From Anaerolineales bacterium (GTDB lineage: Bacteria > Chloroflexota > Anaerolineae > Anaerolineales > Villigracilaceae): a stretch of DNA of 6,705 nt. Where the stretch lies: positions 1 to 6,705 of the forward strand of contig JAEURE010000152.1 of assembly GCA_016789485.1 (NCBI GenBank). The letters run 5' to 3'. The translations under genes and the position numbers were made by a program. A model generated the notes under the pieces. That model did no database searches and was not told the DNA's origin. It saw only the letters and a list, made by a program, of their open reading frames with translations. Positions 1 through 5,578 of the stretch are shown here, in pieces; the stretch's first letter is position 1; each line of letters begins with the position of its first letter.

Positions 1-470
1 TAATAGGAGTGGTTGTAATTGAGCATGTTCATAGTCTGAAGGTGTTCATGCCCAAAGACCAACGTACCGTATCCATCCAGCGGCCCCATGCCCTTCGGTC
101 CAATGACCGTATCCAAGCCGCGAGCTTTTGCCCAGGAAAAAACCGCATTAAATAATGCGGCAGCAGCCTCCATATCATTTTCGCATTCAAACAAATAGAA
201 ATCTGCAGTCTTCTCGCCGTGATATTTGTTAAACGGTTTGTTCTCAATGGCAGCAATTCGTCCCACATCCAGCCCGTCGCGCACCGCAAGAAAAAAATCC
301 ACATCGGAATGTTCATGGAAGGGATGTTTTTTTCGGTTGAGCTGGTTGTATGCATCCACATTAAGAGGCGGCACCCACTGTGGACAATCCGCATAGATAC
401 GATGGGGTAATTCCACAAAACGCTTGACCTGTTTCTTGTTTTCAGTGTCCACTCTCTCAATCTTAAGCAT
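1..470 (-). CDS. GNAT/YghO-like N-acetyltransferase-family protein, C-terminally truncated by window edge
   Basis: Reading leftwards from an ATG at 468-470, the frame is open to the window edge and gives 156 residues beginning MLKIERVDTENKKQVKRFVE. The segments FVELPHRIYADCPQWVPPL (residues 18-36), KKHPFHEH (47-54), a GRIAAIEN strand (70-77), YHGEKTADFYLFEC (83-96), WAKARGLDTVIGPKG (113-127) and a terminal NYNHSY match my memory of a conserved family related to E. coli YghO, with a GNAT acetyltransferase-like fold. Substrate is unknown. Full-length members are several hundred residues, so more than half may lie outside the window. The start is supported by AGGAG (479-483) 8 nt upstream. It is transcribed divergently from the M29 peptidase gene. 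A different-frame reading of the same strand (29-460) has an unnatural W/R/M-rich composition and is a shadow. Family recognition is from motifs only; function is inferred. Confidence 0.85.
   Translation of the reverse strand, partial: MLKIERVDTENKKQVKRFVELPHRIYADCPQWVPPLNVDAYNQLNRKKHPFHEHSDVDFFLAVRDGLDVGRIAAIENKPFNKYHGEKTADFYLFECENDMEAAAALFNAVFSWAKARGLDTVIGPKGMGPLDGYGTLVFGHEHLQTMNMLNYNHSY
136..160 (-). other. Terminator-like hairpin with U-tract inside the acetyltransferase-like gene
   Basis: On the minus strand CCGCATTA, TT, TAATGCGG (160-143) is followed directly by six T residues (142-137). This is the form of an intrinsic terminator, but it lies inside coding sequence and specifies AALFNAVF. 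The stem is only about 7 bp once a workable loop is allowed. Whether it terminates any transcripts is unknown; coincidence is possible. Confidence 0.4.
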
Positions 471-504
471 AAAAAGGGCTCCTACGCGAAGAAATAATTA
501 ATTG

Positions 505-584
505 TTCCAAGTATATAACACCTTGCTTTGGATTGGTTGTCTTACCGGTCAGGCGCAAAAATAACCTCCGTGCTATACTTGGAA
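505..584. repeat. 11-bp inverted repeat spanning the divergent promoter region
   Basis: TTCCAAGTATA at 505-515 is the exact reverse complement of TATACTTGGAA at 574-584, with 58 nt between the arms. Each arm contains TATACT reading outward towards one of the two divergent genes (minus-strand acetyltransferase-like gene starting at 470; plus-strand M29 gene starting at 607). The arms could be duplicated promoter core and start regions, or binding sites for a shared regulator. The symmetry is seen directly; the role is inferred. Confidence 0.5.
571..579 (+). promoter_or_regulatory. Candidate extended -10 promoter for the M29 aminopeptidase gene
   Basis: TGCTATACT fits an extended -10 (TG, one base, TATACT) and lies 27 nt before the ATG at 607. 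No good -35 hexamer is visible 16-18 nt upstream, which is tolerable for an extended -10 element. The downstream TTGGAA is part of the inverted repeat shared with the divergent gene. Confidence 0.4.
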
Positions 585-606
585 AATTCCCACTATTCGA
601 GGCAAT

Positions 607-1869
607 ATGACAGGCAAAACTCATCAGGAAATGCTGGCAAAATACGCAGAAGCGATCGTGAAAGTCGGTTTGAACATTCGCGCCGGACAGCGTCTGATCA
701 TCACGCTTATGGCCACTCGCGGTGTGCCCCATCAATTTGCGCCGCTGGTACATGAAATTACCAAAGCCGCCTATGGAGTTGGCGCAAAATATGTGGAAGT
801 GATCTGGGCAGACGAAGAAATGATGCGCATCCGCGCGCAATATGCGCCACGCGATTCTTTCGATGAATACCCCAATCACACCATTGACGCCATAATGAAC
901 ATGATCAACAACGGCGATGCCTTGCTTTCCATTGCAGGCTCAAACCCTGATCTGCTTGGCGGACTCGACCCTGAAATCGTCGGGCTGATGCAATCGAAAC
1001 ATTTGCAAGTAGCCAGCAAAGTCAGCGAGAAAGTCACAACGAACGCGATTAACTGGTGCGTGGTTGCCGCTGCCGGTGAAGGCTGGGCCATGAAAATTTT
1101 CCCCGACCTTCCTGTGCACGAGGCGAAGGAAAAATTATGGAAAGCCATCTTCGAATCCACGCGCATTGACCAGCCCGACCCAATTGAGGCCTGGCAAAAA
1201 CACATCGCGACCCTGCGCGAACGTGCGCGTTATTTACAAGCCAAACAATACACCGCTCTGCATTACAAAGCCCCAGGCACAGACTTTACCCTCGGTCTGC
1301 CCAGCGGGCATCTTTGGATCAGCGCACAATCCATGGCGCAGAACGGCATTGCTTTCACAGCCAATATGCCCACTGAAGAAGTCTTCACCCTTCCAGACCG
1401 CAACCGCGCAGACGGCGTCATCACCGCCACCTTCCCATTAAGCTATGGTGGAACTTTGATCGAAGATTTCCAGGTAACCTTTGAAAACGGACGCATCACC
1501 AAAGTCACTGCAAAGAAAGGCGAGGCCGCTTTGCAAAAACTGGTGGATACTGACGAAGGCTCACACCGTCTTGGTGAAGTAGCGCTCGTGCCCGCATCCT
1601 CCCCCATCGGCCAGCGTGGACATCTCTTCTACAACACACTTTATGATGAAAATGCTTCCTGTCACATTGCGATTGGAAGGGCCTACCGCTTCACTCTTAC
1701 GGGTGGAGAGGAGTTGAACGACGAGGAATTTACCGCCGCTGGTGGAAACGTCAGCCTGCAACATGTGGACTTCATGATCGGCTCGTCGAAAATGGACATC
1801 GACGGCATCAACAAGGACGGTACGCGGGAGCCTGTGATGCGTCAAGGCGAATGGGCTTTCAAAGCGTAA
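607..1869 (+). CDS. M29 family metallo-aminopeptidase (AmpS/aminopeptidase T type)
   Basis: A complete 420-residue protein, close to the roughly 410 residues usual for the M29 family, which are cytoplasmic dinuclear-metal aminopeptidases that remove N-terminal residues from peptides. The N-terminal domain (about 1-200) includes LNIRAGQRLIIT (22-33) and GAKYVEVIWADEE (59-71). The C-terminal catalytic domain carries the family motifs NMPTEEVFTLPDR (253-265), HRLGEVALVP (320-329), FYNTLYDENASCHIAIG (341-357) and HVDFMIGS (386-393). By correspondence with known M29 enzymes the metal ligands should be E258, E324, H353, H386 and D388, and all are present, so the enzyme looks intact. A GAGG at 599-602 sits a short 4 nt before the ATG. 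The gene appears monocistronic: a divergent gene lies upstream and a hairpin terminator 26 nt past the stop. Substrate preference cannot be read from sequence. Confidence 0.95.
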   Translation: MTGKTHQEMLAKYAEAIVKVGLNIRAGQRLIITLMATRGVPHQFAPLVHEITKAAYGVGAKYVEVIWADEEMMRIRAQYAPRDSFDEYPNHTIDAIMNMINNGDALLSIAGSNPDLLGGLDPEIVGLMQSKHLQVASKVSEKVTTNAINWCVVAAAGEGWAMKIFPDLPVHEAKEKLWKAIFESTRIDQPDPIEAWQKHIATLRERARYLQAKQYTALHYKAPGTDFTLGLPSGHLWISAQSMAQNGIAFTANMPTEEVFTLPDRNRADGVITATFPLSYGGTLIEDFQVTFENGRITKVTAKKGEAALQKLVDTDEGSHRLGEVALVPASSPIGQRGHLFYNTLYDENASCHIAIGRAYRFTLTGGEELNDEEFTAAGGNVSLQHVDFMIGSSKMDIDGINKDGTREPVMRQGEWAFKA

Positions 1870-1878
1870 GACGGGACT

Positions 1879-1906
1879 TTGACCATTATAAGTTCATAAA
1901 AATAAT
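1879..1906 (+). promoter_or_regulatory. Candidate promoter for the 1963-4526 gene cluster, overlapping the upstream terminator
   Basis: TTGACC (1879-1884; 5 of 6 matches to TTGACA), a 16-nt spacer and AATAAT (1901-1906; 5 of 6 matches to TATAAT) form a plausible sigma70-type promoter. Its -10 lies in the left arm of the hairpin at 1895-1934. The predicted start near 1913 falls in the hairpin loop, so a transcript from here would carry only the right arm and could not form the terminator. The 5' leader would be about 50 nt. Confidence 0.4.
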
Positions 1907-1934
1907 CCCGTCACAATGCGGGATTATTTTTATG
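1895..1934 (+). terminator. Intrinsic terminator after the M29 aminopeptidase gene
   Basis: CATAAAAATAATCCCG (1895-1910) pairs perfectly with CGGGATTATTTTTATG (1919-1934) around an 8-nt loop. The core is ATAATCCCG/CGGGATTAT and the U-rich stretch forms the outer right arm. A-rich and T-rich flanks on both sides would allow action in either direction, but the gene it serves is the plus-strand M29 peptidase. Confidence 0.8.
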
Positions 1935-1951
1935 AAATGTGCAACGATTAC

Positions 1952-1957
1952 AAGGAG
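1952..1957 (+). promoter_or_regulatory. Ribosome binding site fixing the start at 1963
   Basis: AAGGAG is 5 nt before the ATG at 1963. The frame is open back to a GTG at 1939, which would add eight residues (MQRLQGEN), but the GTG lacks an equivalent site and this AAGGAG would then be inside the coding region. ATG 1963 is therefore preferred. Confidence 0.8.
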
Positions 1958-1962
1958 AAAAT

Positions 1963-2544
1963 ATGCCTGCCAAACCAAAACTCACTACAGACGAAATCCT
2001 AAAAGCCGAATACAACTATATTGCCAGCACTGTATTCCAGGCAAATGAAGACCGTTCGCGAGTCACCTCATTTTATTTTGTAACGGTCGGCTCTCTGGTG
2101 GCAACCATTCTTGGCACATTGTTTTCAGAAGATAACCTTCAAGGCGCGGCGCTTGCATTTACAGGTCTGTTTGTAATCCTGACAGGCCTTGGCGCGTTGA
2201 CACTGGCTCAGCTTGCCCGCCTGCGGGCTGCCTGGCACGAATCAGCTCAAGCCATGAATGTGATCAAGGATTTCTACATCAATCACCACAAAGAGATCGA
2301 ACCCGCTTTCAAGTGGAGATTAAATACCCTGCCTCCAACGGACAAGCCGTATAGTATCGCAAATCTAATGGCGATTGAAGTTTCTTCTTTAAGTGCAGTG
2401 ACAATTGCCGCAGCTCTTTATTTCCTGTTTCTATTTTTTGGAGATATCGCATGGTGGGGCTGGTTAATCCTGGCTGCTGTTCTCCCACTCGGTTACCTTG
2501 CCCAATGGGCATGGTACAAACACCTGCTGGTCGATAATCAATAA
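1963..2544 (+). CDS. Four-helix integral membrane protein of unknown function
   Basis: A 193-residue protein that I do not recognise as a named family. It has a charged cytosolic-looking N-terminus (1-34), two closely spaced hydrophobic helices (about 35-54 and 61-83), a hydrophilic central segment (about 84-135) and two further helices (about 139-159 and 163-184) with a short tail. There is no signal peptide, no cysteine and no obvious catalytic motif. The loop between helices 2 and 3 begins with an R/W/H-rich stretch (RLRAAWHESAQAMN, 86-99). It heads a tight cluster: the next ATG is 9 nt after its stop. The helix-hairpin plan recalls some small bacterial membrane effectors (for example SLATT-type proteins), but I see no diagnostic motif and no nucleotide-signalling partner, so I make no such assignment. 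The gene is clearly real: strong ribosome binding site, coherent composition, operon position. Confidence 0.85.
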   Translation: MPAKPKLTTDEILKAEYNYIASTVFQANEDRSRVTSFYFVTVGSLVATILGTLFSEDNLQGAALAFTGLFVILTGLGALTLAQLARLRAAWHESAQAMNVIKDFYINHHKEIEPAFKWRLNTLPPTDKPYSIANLMAIEVSSLSAVTIAAALYFLFLFFGDIAWWGWLILAAVLPLGYLAQWAWYKHLLVDNQ

Positions 2545-2553
2545 CAAAAAAAC

Positions 2554-3126
2554 ATGCCTAGAAATTATAAAGATCAATCCCCAACCGCATTTCAACGTAG
2601 ACCGCATCTGACAAAAGATGATGCGTGGATACGCGCGTTTCTCAAGGAAGCGCAAGTTGGCCATATCGCCACATCCGTGGACGGGCAACCATTCCTCAAC
2701 CCGAGCACATTTTGGTACGATGAGGAAAATCATCAGATCGTCTTTCACTCCAATGTGGCGGGGAGAATCCGCTCAAATATTGAGACCAACCCAAAGGTTA
2801 GTATTGAGGCGAGCGAATTAGGTAAGTTGCTTCCATCCAACGTGGCGCTTGAGTTTTCGCTCCAGTTCCGCAGTGTTGTCGTTTTTGGTACGGCAAAAGT
2901 TGTAACCAATCCCGATGAAGCGCGTAGATTGTTATATGGCCTGATCAGTAAATATTTCCCTGCCATGACGGCCGGGAAGGAATATCGCGAGATCACGGAC
3001 AAAGAACTGCGCGCGACGTCTGTTTATGCGATCCAAATCGAGGAATGGAGCGGCAAGGAAAACTGGGAACAGCGCGCAGACCAAAGCGACGAGTGGCCGC
3101 CACTCAATGAAAAATGGTTTGAATGA
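2554..3126 (+). CDS. Pyridoxamine 5'-phosphate oxidase-family (Nim-like) flavin-binding protein
   Basis: A complete 190-residue protein with the split-barrel FMN-binding pattern of the pyridoxamine 5'-phosphate oxidase-like superfamily. The pattern consists of AQVGHIATSVDGQPFLNPS (33-51), FWYDEENHQIVFHSNVAGR (53-71), IETNPKVSIEA (76-86), FRSVVVFGTAKVVTNPDEA (105-123) and a C-terminal strand with TSVYAIQIEEWSGKENW (155-171). The order and the FHS-x-x-x-GR segment resemble the 5-nitroimidazole reductase (Nim) type branch rather than true PdxH, which has different substrate-binding residues. A cytoplasmic FMN- or F420-dependent reductase is the likely role; the substrate is unknown and drug resistance should not be assumed. 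The start has only an A-rich leader with no clear Shine-Dalgarno, which suggests translational coupling to the membrane-protein gene ending 9 nt upstream. It is followed 9 nt later by the DUF4342 gene. Confidence 0.85.
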   Translation: MPRNYKDQSPTAFQRRPHLTKDDAWIRAFLKEAQVGHIATSVDGQPFLNPSTFWYDEENHQIVFHSNVAGRIRSNIETNPKVSIEASELGKLLPSNVALEFSLQFRSVVVFGTAKVVTNPDEARRLLYGLISKYFPAMTAGKEYREITDKELRATSVYAIQIEEWSGKENWEQRADQSDEWPPLNEKWFE

Positions 3127-3135
3127 GAGGATGAC

Positions 3136-3384
3136 ATGTCTGAAAAAACGCATACAGAAGAATTCAAGATTGACGGCGAGAAATTGATCGCCAAGATCAA
3201 GGAATTGATTCATGAGGGCAATATCCGAAAAATAATCATCAAAGATAAAGAGGGCAAAATCCTGATGGAAATTCCCATGACCTTCGGCGTGGTGGGCGTA
3301 CTCCTGGCTCCGCAATTGGCCGCCATCGGAGCGATTGCCGCGCTTGTCACCGAGGCAACATTGGTCGTGGAAAAATCGGGGTAG
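3136..3384 (+). CDS. DUF4342 family small protein
   Basis: An 82-residue protein matching the DUF4342 pattern as I remember it: a short polar N-terminus, EEFKIDGEKLIAKIKELIHEGN (8-29), a basic strand IRKIIIKDKEGKILMEIP (30-47), then a hydrophobic glycine/alanine-rich C-terminal half (48-71, GVVGVLLAPQLAAIGAIAAL) ending in TLVVEKSG. The hydrophobic half could be one membrane helix or a hairpin. The biochemical role of the family is unknown to me. GAGAGG (3125-3130), which overlaps the previous stop codon, lies 5 nt before the ATG at 3136; an ATG at 3131 is in another frame. It is sandwiched in the operon between the flavoprotein and the methyltransferase-like gene, with the latter 6 nt downstream. 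Confidence 0.85.
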   Translation: MSEKTHTEEFKIDGEKLIAKIKELIHEGNIRKIIIKDKEGKILMEIPMTFGVVGVLLAPQLAAIGAIAALVTEATLVVEKSG

Positions 3385-3390
3385 GGAAAA

Positions 3391-3969
3391 ATGAAAGCAT
3401 TTGAAATCGCATTTTGGATCGCCATTCTTGTGGAAATGATCATCCGCGCACCGCTGAACAAAAAACGCAAGCTAGAGAAAATGAGTGAGAGAAGAGTAAC
3501 TACTCAGGAAAAAACATTGCTCTTCCTGCTTTTTGTAGGGATGTTCGTCCTGCCCATCATTTATTCTTCATCCGACTGGCTGAATTTTGCTGATTACACA
3601 CTGCCTGCCTGGGCGGGCTGGCTAGGGGTTATACTAATTACTGCCGCGGTTTTTGTTTTCTGGCGTTCCCATGCAGACCTTGGATTGAACTGGTCGCCTT
3701 CGCTTGAGATCCGTGAGAAACATGAACTCATCACACACGGCATCTATAAAGTGATCCGCCATCCCATGTATGCATCCCAATGGCTGTGGGTCATTGCCCA
3801 GCCCTTGCTCTTGCAAAACTGGCTGGCAGGTTTTGCAAACCTGATTATTTTCACGCTGTTCTATTTCCTGCGCGTTCAGGCCGAAGAAAAGATGATGCAG
3901 GAATTGTTCGGCGATGAATACCGCGACTATATGAAAAAGACGGGAGCGGTCCTCCCTAAAGTACGCTAA
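3391..3969 (+). CDS. Isoprenylcysteine carboxyl methyltransferase (ICMT)-like membrane protein
   Basis: A 192-residue multi-pass membrane protein with hydrophobic segments at about 4-18, 42-58, 73-91, 128-141 and 145-160. The C-terminal half holds the signature of the ICMT/PEMT-like methyltransferase superfamily: HELITHGIYKVIRHPMY (111-127), then RVQAEEKMM (161-169) and FGDEYRDYMKKT (173-184). In this superfamily the RHPxY and EE motifs bind S-adenosylmethionine. Bacteria generally lack prenylated CAAX proteins, so the true substrate is unknown; a lipid or small hydrophobic compound is as likely as a protein. AGGG at 3383-3386, overlapping the stop of the DUF4342 gene, precedes the ATG. It is the last gene of the tightly spaced group; the next gene is 53 nt away. 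The catalytic motifs look intact. Confidence 0.9.
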   Translation: MKAFEIAFWIAILVEMIIRAPLNKKRKLEKMSERRVTTQEKTLLFLLFVGMFVLPIIYSSSDWLNFADYTLPAWAGWLGVILITAAVFVFWRSHADLGLNWSPSLEIREKHELITHGIYKVIRHPMYASQWLWVIAQPLLLQNWLAGFANLIIFTLFYFLRVQAEEKMMQELFGDEYRDYMKKTGAVLPKVR

Positions 3970-4022
3970 GACAACTCAAGAAAAAATCTTTATCAATACA
4001 TTTACAAAAGGAAAAAAACGAA

Positions 4023-4526
4023 ATGGGATTATTTGGATTTGGCAAGAAAGCTAACAAGAATGTGCCCGTACTTTCCGTGAGCGAAGTCCGCGAACGGCTG
4101 CTCGCCCTGAACCGTGAAACCGCTCCATACCAGATCGTTGACGGAGCATCTCAAAACGTCGATTTGATCGCCGAATGGAAGATCGTGGACGCAAAATGGT
4201 ATGAACTGTTTGCGAAAGCGAATCTCACAAAGGTTTTCCGCATCTATATGAAGTTCGATGAAGCCAAACACCAGGTACGCGGCAAGGATGAGGAATTCAG
4301 TGTGGAATGGCGCGCGGGCGTACCCTCACTTTCAATAGCCGCCTCAAAATTTCAGGGACAGATGACCTCGGTGGAATTTGGCGCAGCCTACGCTTTTACA
4401 GAAGAGCTAAAACCCGGCGTAGTCTACAATTACCGCTTCAACACCAGCGAGATCAAGAAACCCATTCAGGAAGCCGTAGCCGCCTGCGGATGGGACTATA
4501 AAGGCGTGGCGTTCGGAAAGCTTTAG
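4023..4526 (+). CDS. Conserved-looking hypothetical cytoplasmic protein
   Basis: A 167-residue protein that I cannot assign to a named domain. It starts MGLFGFGKKANKN, a short glycine/lysine-rich leader typical of small soluble proteins. An alpha segment VSEVRERLLALNRE (19-32) follows, then a mixed region with several tryptophans: DLIAEWKIVDAKWYELFAKA (47-66), LTKVFRIYMKFDEAKHQV (68-85), DEEFSVEWRAGVPSLSI (89-105), and a C-terminus with CGWDYKGVAFGKL (155-167). The alternating strands (FRIYMKFD, SVEWRAG, VVYNYRFN) suggest a beta-rich fold. There is no signal peptide or membrane helix. AAGGA (4008-4012) is 10 nt before the ATG. It is probably the distal gene of the 1963-3969 operon and is followed 15 nt later by a strong terminator. 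Its codon use looks like that of its neighbours. I believe the gene is real; the function is unknown. Confidence 0.8.
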   Translation: MGLFGFGKKANKNVPVLSVSEVRERLLALNRETAPYQIVDGASQNVDLIAEWKIVDAKWYELFAKANLTKVFRIYMKFDEAKHQVRGKDEEFSVEWRAGVPSLSIAASKFQGQMTSVEFGAAYAFTEELKPGVVYNYRFNTSEIKKPIQEAVAACGWDYKGVAFGKL

Positions 4527-4541
4527 CCTTCACGTGGATAG

Positions 4542-4578
4542 AAAAGAGACCGTCCCCTAGCGGGTGACGGTCTCTTTT
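4542..4578. terminator. Bidirectional intrinsic terminator between convergent genes
   Basis: AAAAGAGACCGTC (4542-4554) pairs with GACGGTCTCTTTT (4566-4578). The inner CCC (4555-4557) pairs with GGG (4562-4564), leaving a TAGC loop and one bulged T at 4565. T-tracts on both strands make it work for the plus-strand gene ending at 4526 and the minus-strand polyphosphate kinase gene, whose stop codon at 4580 begins 1 nt beyond. Confidence 0.92.
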
Positions 4579-4579
4579 A

Positions 4580-5383
4580 TTACTCGATCACAACCCCATC
4601 CAGATTTTCCTCTGATTCAGGGTAGCTCATTTTCAATCCTTCAAGCGTGTCCACCAACACAGAAGAGATGACCAAATCACGGAACCACTTGCGGTTGGCG
4701 GGCACGATATACCACGGGGCATAGTCGGTGCTGGTCTTGCTCAGCACATCTTCAAAAGCCTTCATATATTCAGGCCATAATTTGCGTTCTTCCAAATCGC
4801 CGAGGCGGAATTTCCAACGCTTGGTGGGATCATCCAAGCGGGATTGTAATCTCTCCTTTTGTTCATCCAGATCAATGTGCAGGTAAAACTTCAAGATCGT
4901 TGTCCCGTTTTCTGCCAGAGTACGTTCGAATTCGTTGATCTGCTCAAAGCGTTTGCCCCACACCTCTGGCGGGACGTAGTTATGCACGCGCACGACCAGC
5001 ACATCTTCGTAATGACTGCGGTTGAAGACAACCAGTTCTCCTTTGCCAGGCACCTGCTTGTGAACGCGCCATAGAAAGTCATGGTCGAGTTCTTCGGGCG
5101 TGGGGGCCTTGAAGCTTGCCACGCGCACGCCTGCAGGGTTGACACGGTCAAACACGCGGCGGATCGTTCCATCCTTGCCGCCTGTGTCCATGGCTTGCAA
5201 GATGACCAATACTTTGTGCTTATGTTCGGCGTACAACAATTCCTGCAAGGCTTCCAGTTTGCTGTTCAATTTTTCAAGCTTGGCGAGTCCCTCTTCCTTA
5301 CCACCTTTGAAATCACCCGTATCGTTCGGGTCCCATTTGGATAATTTTACTTTTGTTTCAGGCTTCACCAGATACTGTTTCAT
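4580..5383 (-). CDS. ppk2: PPK2-family polyphosphate kinase (polyphosphate:nucleotide phosphotransferase), class III-like
   Basis: A complete 267-residue cytoplasmic enzyme of the PPK2 family, which moves phosphate between polyphosphate and nucleotides, usually making ATP or GTP from AMP/ADP or GMP/GDP. Visible motifs are Walker A AMDTGGKDG (64-72), FKAPTPEELDHDFLWRVHK (91-109), Walker B VVFNRSHYED (118-127) followed by VLVVRVHNYVPPEVW (128-142), and the basic lid KERLQSRLDDPTKRWKFR (176-193). The NRSHYEDVLVVRVH form is, as I recall, typical of class III enzymes that accept both AMP and ADP, so AMP to ATP conversion is possible; this class call is an inference. The start is supported by AAAGGA (minus strand, 5390-5395) 6 nt upstream. 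The gene is alone on its strand, ends at a bidirectional terminator, and has a TATAAT at 5442-5447. No key residue is missing. Confidence 0.95.
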   Translation of the reverse strand: MKQYLVKPETKVKLSKWDPNDTGDFKGGKEEGLAKLEKLNSKLEALQELLYAEHKHKVLVILQAMDTGGKDGTIRRVFDRVNPAGVRVASFKAPTPEELDHDFLWRVHKQVPGKGELVVFNRSHYEDVLVVRVHNYVPPEVWGKRFEQINEFERTLAENGTTILKFYLHIDLDEQKERLQSRLDDPTKRWKFRLGDLEERKLWPEYMKAFEDVLSKTSTDYAPWYIVPANRKWFRDLVISSVLVDTLEGLKMSYPESEENLDGVVIE

Positions 5384-5436
5384 GGAATGTCCTTTTTAAG
5401 AATGGCTTTGTATCTTCATCGAAGGGAATGTTCTGT

Positions 5437-5483
5437 TGTCTATTATAACCAGTGAAATCAAATGAACTTCGTCTCAATAGACA
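5437..5483. repeat. 8-bp inverted repeat overlapping the polyphosphate kinase promoter
   Basis: TGTCTATT (5437-5444) is the exact reverse complement of AATAGACA (5476-5483), with 31 nt between. The left arm overlaps the TATAAT of the minus-strand kinase gene. It could be an operator or a chance match: eight bases at this spacing is weak evidence. Confidence 0.3.
5442..5447 (-). promoter_or_regulatory. Candidate -10 element of the polyphosphate kinase gene
   Basis: Reading leftwards, the hexamer is a perfect TATAAT (in GGTTATAATAG). It lies 58 nt upstream of the ATG at 5383. No good -35 is visible at 16-18 nt spacing, so strength is uncertain. Confidence 0.45.
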
Positions 5484-5578
5484 GTCCTTATTTTAAAGCT
5501 TTTGTAAAGACCGTTACTTTTTATCTCCAAGCGCGACAGCAATAGTGAACACATCAATTTCAAAAAGGAGAAAATAAA

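Noticed and set aside
29..460. 143-residue minus-strand frame as a gene
   Set aside because: Its composition is rich in W, R and M without domain logic, and another frame of the same strand encodes a recognisable acetyltransferase-like protein.
463..879. Minus-strand frame overlapping the M29 gene start and the divergent promoter
   Set aside because: It is antisense to the conserved M29 coding region and covers the intergenic promoter area, with no recognisable protein features; treated as a shadow.
876..1205. Antisense frames inside the M29 gene (also 1561-1845)
   Set aside because: The plus strand encodes intact M29 motifs across these regions, and the antisense products show no family features.
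1939..1962. GTG at 1939 as start of the membrane protein
   Set aside because: The AAGGAG at 1952-1957 is ideally placed for ATG 1963 and would be wasted inside the coding region if GTG 1939 were used.
1963..2544. Assignment of the membrane protein as a SLATT-type defence effector
   Set aside because: Only the general helix-pair layout is similar. No SMODS/CD-NTase, SLOG or other signalling partner is nearby, and no diagnostic motif is visible.
2554..3126. Nitroimidazole resistance (nim) gene
   Set aside because: The Nim-like branch contains many reductases without this activity, and the sequence alone cannot show drug resistance.
4859..5399. Plus-strand frames opposite the polyphosphate kinase gene
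   Set aside because: They are antisense to an intact enzyme with all its motifs and have no ribosome binding site or family features.
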